Source of the DNA: CAVRQM01 sp963723455
GTDB lineage: Bacteria > Pseudomonadota > Alphaproteobacteria > Acetobacterales > Acetobacteraceae
DNA length: 64,000 bases
Direction: 5' to 3'
NCBI GenBank assembly: GCA_963723455.1
Contig: CAVRQM010000001.1
Span: 124,001 to 188,000 of the forward strand
Position numbers and translations under genes: made by a program. The notes beneath the pieces were generated by a model. It was not told the DNA's origin. It saw only the letters and a list, made by a program, of their open reading frames with translations, and made no database searches. Shown piece by piece: positions 63,399 through 64,000 of the stretch. The first letter of the stretch is position 1. Each line of letters begins with the position of its first letter.

Positions 63399-64000
63399 TC
63401 AATTCCGCAACGGCTTGCCCGTCTCCAGCACATGCTCGATGCGCGCCAGCGTTGCGTTCTCACGCACCAGCCGCATGAACACCAAACGCTCCAGCTCCAG
63501 CAGACGCGCCTCGCTGACCGTGTCGATGATGTCGGTGTCGCCGCCGGACAGCACCTCGGCCAAGCCGCCGGCCACCGTCATGTCGTGCGCGGTCGCCAGG
63601 CCGCGCCTGCGGAAACCCTCGGCCGCCATCTGCAAGCCGACGCGCCCGGATGCTCCCGGCAGGACGAACTGCGGCGGCTTCGGGGCCACGTATCCGTCCG
63701 CCATCGCCAGCGCCCGCGCCTTGGCGTCGGCCAGCAGCCGGTCGCGGTTCATGGTGATGCCGTCGGTCGGCCGCAGGTAGGCCAGCGCCCGGGCATCGGC
63801 CGCCGACTTGCTGACGGTGGCCGTACTCACCTGCTCGAACACCTTTGCCACGGCCGGCATCGGCCCGTTCGGCAGCCGGCCGCGCCAGCGGTCCAGCATC
63901 TCGCCGCAGCCGCCCCAACCGGGCACCAGGCCGACGCCACATTCCACCAGCCCGATATAGGTCTCGGCATGGGCCTGCACCGCGTCGCTGTTCAGCACGA
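63399..64000 (-). CDS. 3-hydroxyacyl-CoA dehydrogenase/enoyl-CoA hydratase, partial
   Basis: The C-terminal about 200 residues of a FadB/FadJ-like multifunctional protein; the 5' part lies beyond the window. The enoyl-CoA hydratase-type segment AETYIGLVECGVGLVPGWGG is followed by RALAYLRPTDGITMNRDRLL and a C-terminal helical region ending ARIEHVLETGKPLRN. Gene order (this gene, acyl-CoA dehydrogenase, ETF-QO) matches fatty-acid oxidation loci of Rhodospirillales. Confidence 0.88.
   Translation of the reverse strand, partial: VLNSDAVQAHAETYIGLVECGVGLVPGWGGCGEMLDRWRGRLPNGPMPAVAKVFEQVSTATVSKSAADARALAYLRPTDGITMNRDRLLADAKARALAMADGYVAPKPPQFVLPGASGRVGLQMAAEGFRRRGLATAHDMTVAGGLAEVLSGGDTDIIDTVSEARLLELERLVFMRLVRENATLARIEHVLETGKPLRN

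Overview
The window is GC-rich chromosomal DNA, denser in G+C in the genes than in the rRNAs. It comes from an alphaproteobacterium, most likely Rhodospirillales/Acetobacteraceae. The evidence is an alphaproteobacterial 16S-Ile-Ala-23S-5S-fMet operon, an NDUFA12-like complex I accessory gene beside mlaD and a DUF2155 gene, the system I cytochrome c maturation operon, a parE gene, an ETF-ubiquinone oxidoreductase, and two PEP-CTERM proteins. The family-level placement is an inference from gene content, not a computed phylogeny.

Layout. 1-2.8 kb: a MarR regulator, an M17 aminopeptidase and a PEP-CTERM protein with a sigma-54 type promoter. 2.9-8.8 kb: a minus-strand run reading NDUFA12, mlaD, a small protein, DUF2155, otsB, a HAD phosphatase, pgl and htpG, with many 4-base start/stop overlaps. 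8.9-12.7 kb: a NrdJ-like TSCPD protein, RidA, a FemAB-like acyltransferase, and EVE and YciI genes. 12.8-17.9 kb: ccmCDEFGHI. 17.9-27.3 kb: a galactoside uptake and hydrolysis locus (GH42, MalK-like ATPase, GH36, two permeases, binding protein) with a divergent AraC regulator. 27.3-29.9 kb: a lipoprotein, a GNAT enzyme and ettA.

30-37.6 kb is an rrn operon on the minus strand. Its 23S gene carries an intervening sequence in helix 45 that encodes a four-helix-bundle protein with a premature stop. The stem arms around the 23S and around the intervening sequence are built from 7-bp tandem repeats. A truncated tRNA-Ile copy sits beside the intact one, and a probable protein gene lies between the two CAU tRNAs downstream of the 5S.

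37.6-49.2 kb: a nucleotide-sugar epimerase, cysG, a 3-hydroxybutyrate dehydrogenase, parE, a Tat-exported ferritin-like protein, HU, murQ-nagA (peptidoglycan amino-sugar recycling), an aldo/keto reductase, a succinate-semialdehyde dehydrogenase and the tail of a lost xanthine dehydrogenase. 49.3-51.5 kb: a second sigma-54 driven PEP-CTERM gene, a small YXWGXW-type lipoprotein and a ParA-like ATPase with an unusual P-loop. 51.6-56.9 kb: a ribose-type ABC importer with an FGGY kinase and a Schiff-base (DhnA-type) aldolase, which looks like a self-contained pathway for an unidentified sugar. 57-64 kb: a decayed vapBC pair, a haloacetate-dehalogenase-like hydrolase, an SDR, and a fatty-acid oxidation block (ETF-QO, acyl-CoA dehydrogenase, 3-hydroxyacyl-CoA dehydrogenase running off the end).

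Seven otherwise well-conserved genes (ccmF, GH42, the 27.3-kb lipoprotein, murQ, nagA, the YXWGXW gene, the acyl-CoA dehydrogenase) each contain exactly one apparent single-base indel, mostly an extra A or T in a short run. Such a density in core genes points to consensus-sequence errors more than to gene decay, so these loci are annotated as frameshifted with the repaired reading described.
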